NCBI RefSeq assembly: GCF_001949145.1
Contig: NW_019091532.1
Coordinates: 254,088-318,087 of the forward strand
DNA from: Acanthaster planci
Lineage: Eukaryota; Echinodermata; Asteroidea; Valvatida; Acanthasteridae
Direction of reading: 5' to 3'
Length of the DNA: 64,000 nucleotides
In this document: one piece after another, positions 61,212 to 64,000 of the stretch
How the letters are laid out: each line of letters begins with the position of its first letter
Position numbering within the stretch: position 1 is the stretch's first letter
Notes under the pieces: model-generated
Told to the model about the DNA's origin: nothing
Databases searched by the model: none
The model's input: only the letters and a program-made list of their open reading frames with translations
Made by a program: the position numbers and the translations under genes

Positions 61212-61909
61212 CTTGATTCTGGAAACAAAACAAATATCACAGAAGAGTAAATAGGAAATTTCAACTACGTTCCAATAAGGGGGTACAACTTTTCCCCAAA
61301 CCGAGTTATTTTACATTATTCGAAGGTGCGTGGTCTCCCACTTACCGGTTCCGATCGCGTGGATTTCCAAAGAACATGGAAGGAATATGACGTAATTTGA
61401 TGACGTAAAAGATGCAAAGATACCATTGGCTGAAACGCCCGATTCTCCCATCATACATATTTAGCACAACCTCGATCAAACCATTTTAGTATAATTTATG
61501 TAGTTTTACTTTTAATAGTGGTTTGATTCATTAGAAAATATTAATAAAAACTATTAAAGTAGAGATAATGAAACAAGTACTATTTGCTTTATATTTACAG
61601 TCATATAATGATGCTTCTGCCCCAGGTCCAAATCACTTGTAGCTATGGCTGCTGTGTACGTTTTTGCCATGCAAGGAACGATGAACTAGCCGTAGCCGTT
61701 AGTTGTAGACACCATCATACTAGTTAAGTTCAGGTACTAGGTACCAAAGATTGTATAGCGCCGCGCAGCGGCGCTATACAATCTTTGCTAGGTACGTACG
61801 ATCAGGGTACGGTGTGTACATGACTGGTCCTTGTGCCGGCAGCGGTCTTTAGAAGTTGATTCAGTCTTGTTCATTCTGGAAGTTAAGTTTGGTTGACATC
61901 ACAGTCAGA
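61212..61909. promoter_or_regulatory. Divergent promoter region of SLC25A3 and PDHB
   Basis: The two start codons are 698 bp apart on opposite strands. On the SLC25A3 side a 5' untranslated intron is suggested by donor CCG|GTAAGT at 61345 and acceptor TTTCCAG at 61219. Beyond it lie two TGACGTAA CRE-like sites at 61388 and 61401 and an inverted CCAAT at 61425. No TATA box stands out. A shared bidirectional promoter for two mitochondrial genes is likely but inferred. Confidence 0.5.
61745..61787. mobile_element. Perfect palindrome flanked by an 8-bp direct repeat
   Basis: Arms of 20 bases (CAAAGATTGTATAGCGCCGC and its exact reverse complement) with a 3-base GCA centre. The whole is flanked by CTAGGTAC at 61737-61744 and again at 61788-61795. 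This looks like a target-site duplication around a minimal foldback. An 8-bp duplication with T at position 2 and A at position 7 fits the hAT superfamily preference. It lies in the divergent promoter, about 120 bp from the PDHB start. Confidence 0.6.
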
Positions 61910-63927
<2,018 letters not shown>

Positions 63928-64000
63928 TGATTCTAATAAACCTAAACCATGATGGTGTTACACTTTGTTTACATGTTCACTTTCCTATGGATTTGTTTAT

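Overview
This is a window of animal nuclear DNA, most likely from an echinoderm (sea star or sea urchin type) or a closely related marine deuterostome. The main reason is a three-domain, N-terminally MGC-tagged creatine kinase of the sperm-flagellar type. Genes have multiple exons with GT-AG introns, spacing is loose, foldback elements and microsatellites are common (the word TACATGTA recurs throughout), and there are assembly gaps. There is no sign of bacterial or viral genome organisation. Species cannot be fixed from sequence alone.

Layout. 0.5-4.3 kb: an unidentified minus-strand gene recognised from spliced exons and a CpG-type promoter, with one probable homopolymer frameshift. 4.4-10.7 kb: accessory sequence with nested inverted repeats, a relic of a RecQ-like helicase and coding-like scraps. 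10.7-11.9 kb: a single-exon GT31 (beta-1,3-galactosyltransferase family) membrane enzyme, minus strand. 12-17.3 kb: no convincing gene; microsatellites, then tandem repeats running into a 457-base gap. 17.8-20.3 kb: a possible terminal exon and a 531-residue unrecognised basic nuclear-type protein, minus strand. 20.4-23.2 kb: AT-rich, no gene seen. 23.6-31.1 kb: the flagellar creatine kinase, minus strand. It is resolved here as three exons whose phases join exactly (1,136 residues), with a foldback element in intron 2 and a partial duplication of the exon-1 region in intron 1. 32-36.1 kb: an orphan exon and a small two-exon membrane-protein model. 36.9-39.2 kb: a 1.1-kb tandem duplication carrying the last exon of POMT1, each copy bounded by a single N. 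38.5-50.7 kb: POMT1 (protein O-mannosyltransferase 1), minus strand, 16 coding exons that join in phase to 701 residues. 54.3-61.2 kb: SLC25A3, the mitochondrial phosphate carrier, minus strand, 7 coding exons, 366 residues. 61.9 kb to the right edge: the first four coding exons of PDHB (pyruvate dehydrogenase E1 beta), plus strand, cut by the window end.

How the genes relate. SLC25A3 and PDHB are divergent, with about 700 bp between their start codons, so they probably share a promoter. Both supply mitochondrial oxidative metabolism (phosphate import and acetyl-CoA production). The flagellar creatine kinase moves high-energy phosphate along sperm tails. POMT1 starts O-mannosylation of alpha-dystroglycan-type proteins in the ER, and the GT31 enzyme would act later in the secretory pathway. 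Except for the divergent pair there is no evidence of co-regulation. Exon boundaries were read by eye from splice consensus, reading phase and family similarity; none has transcript support here.
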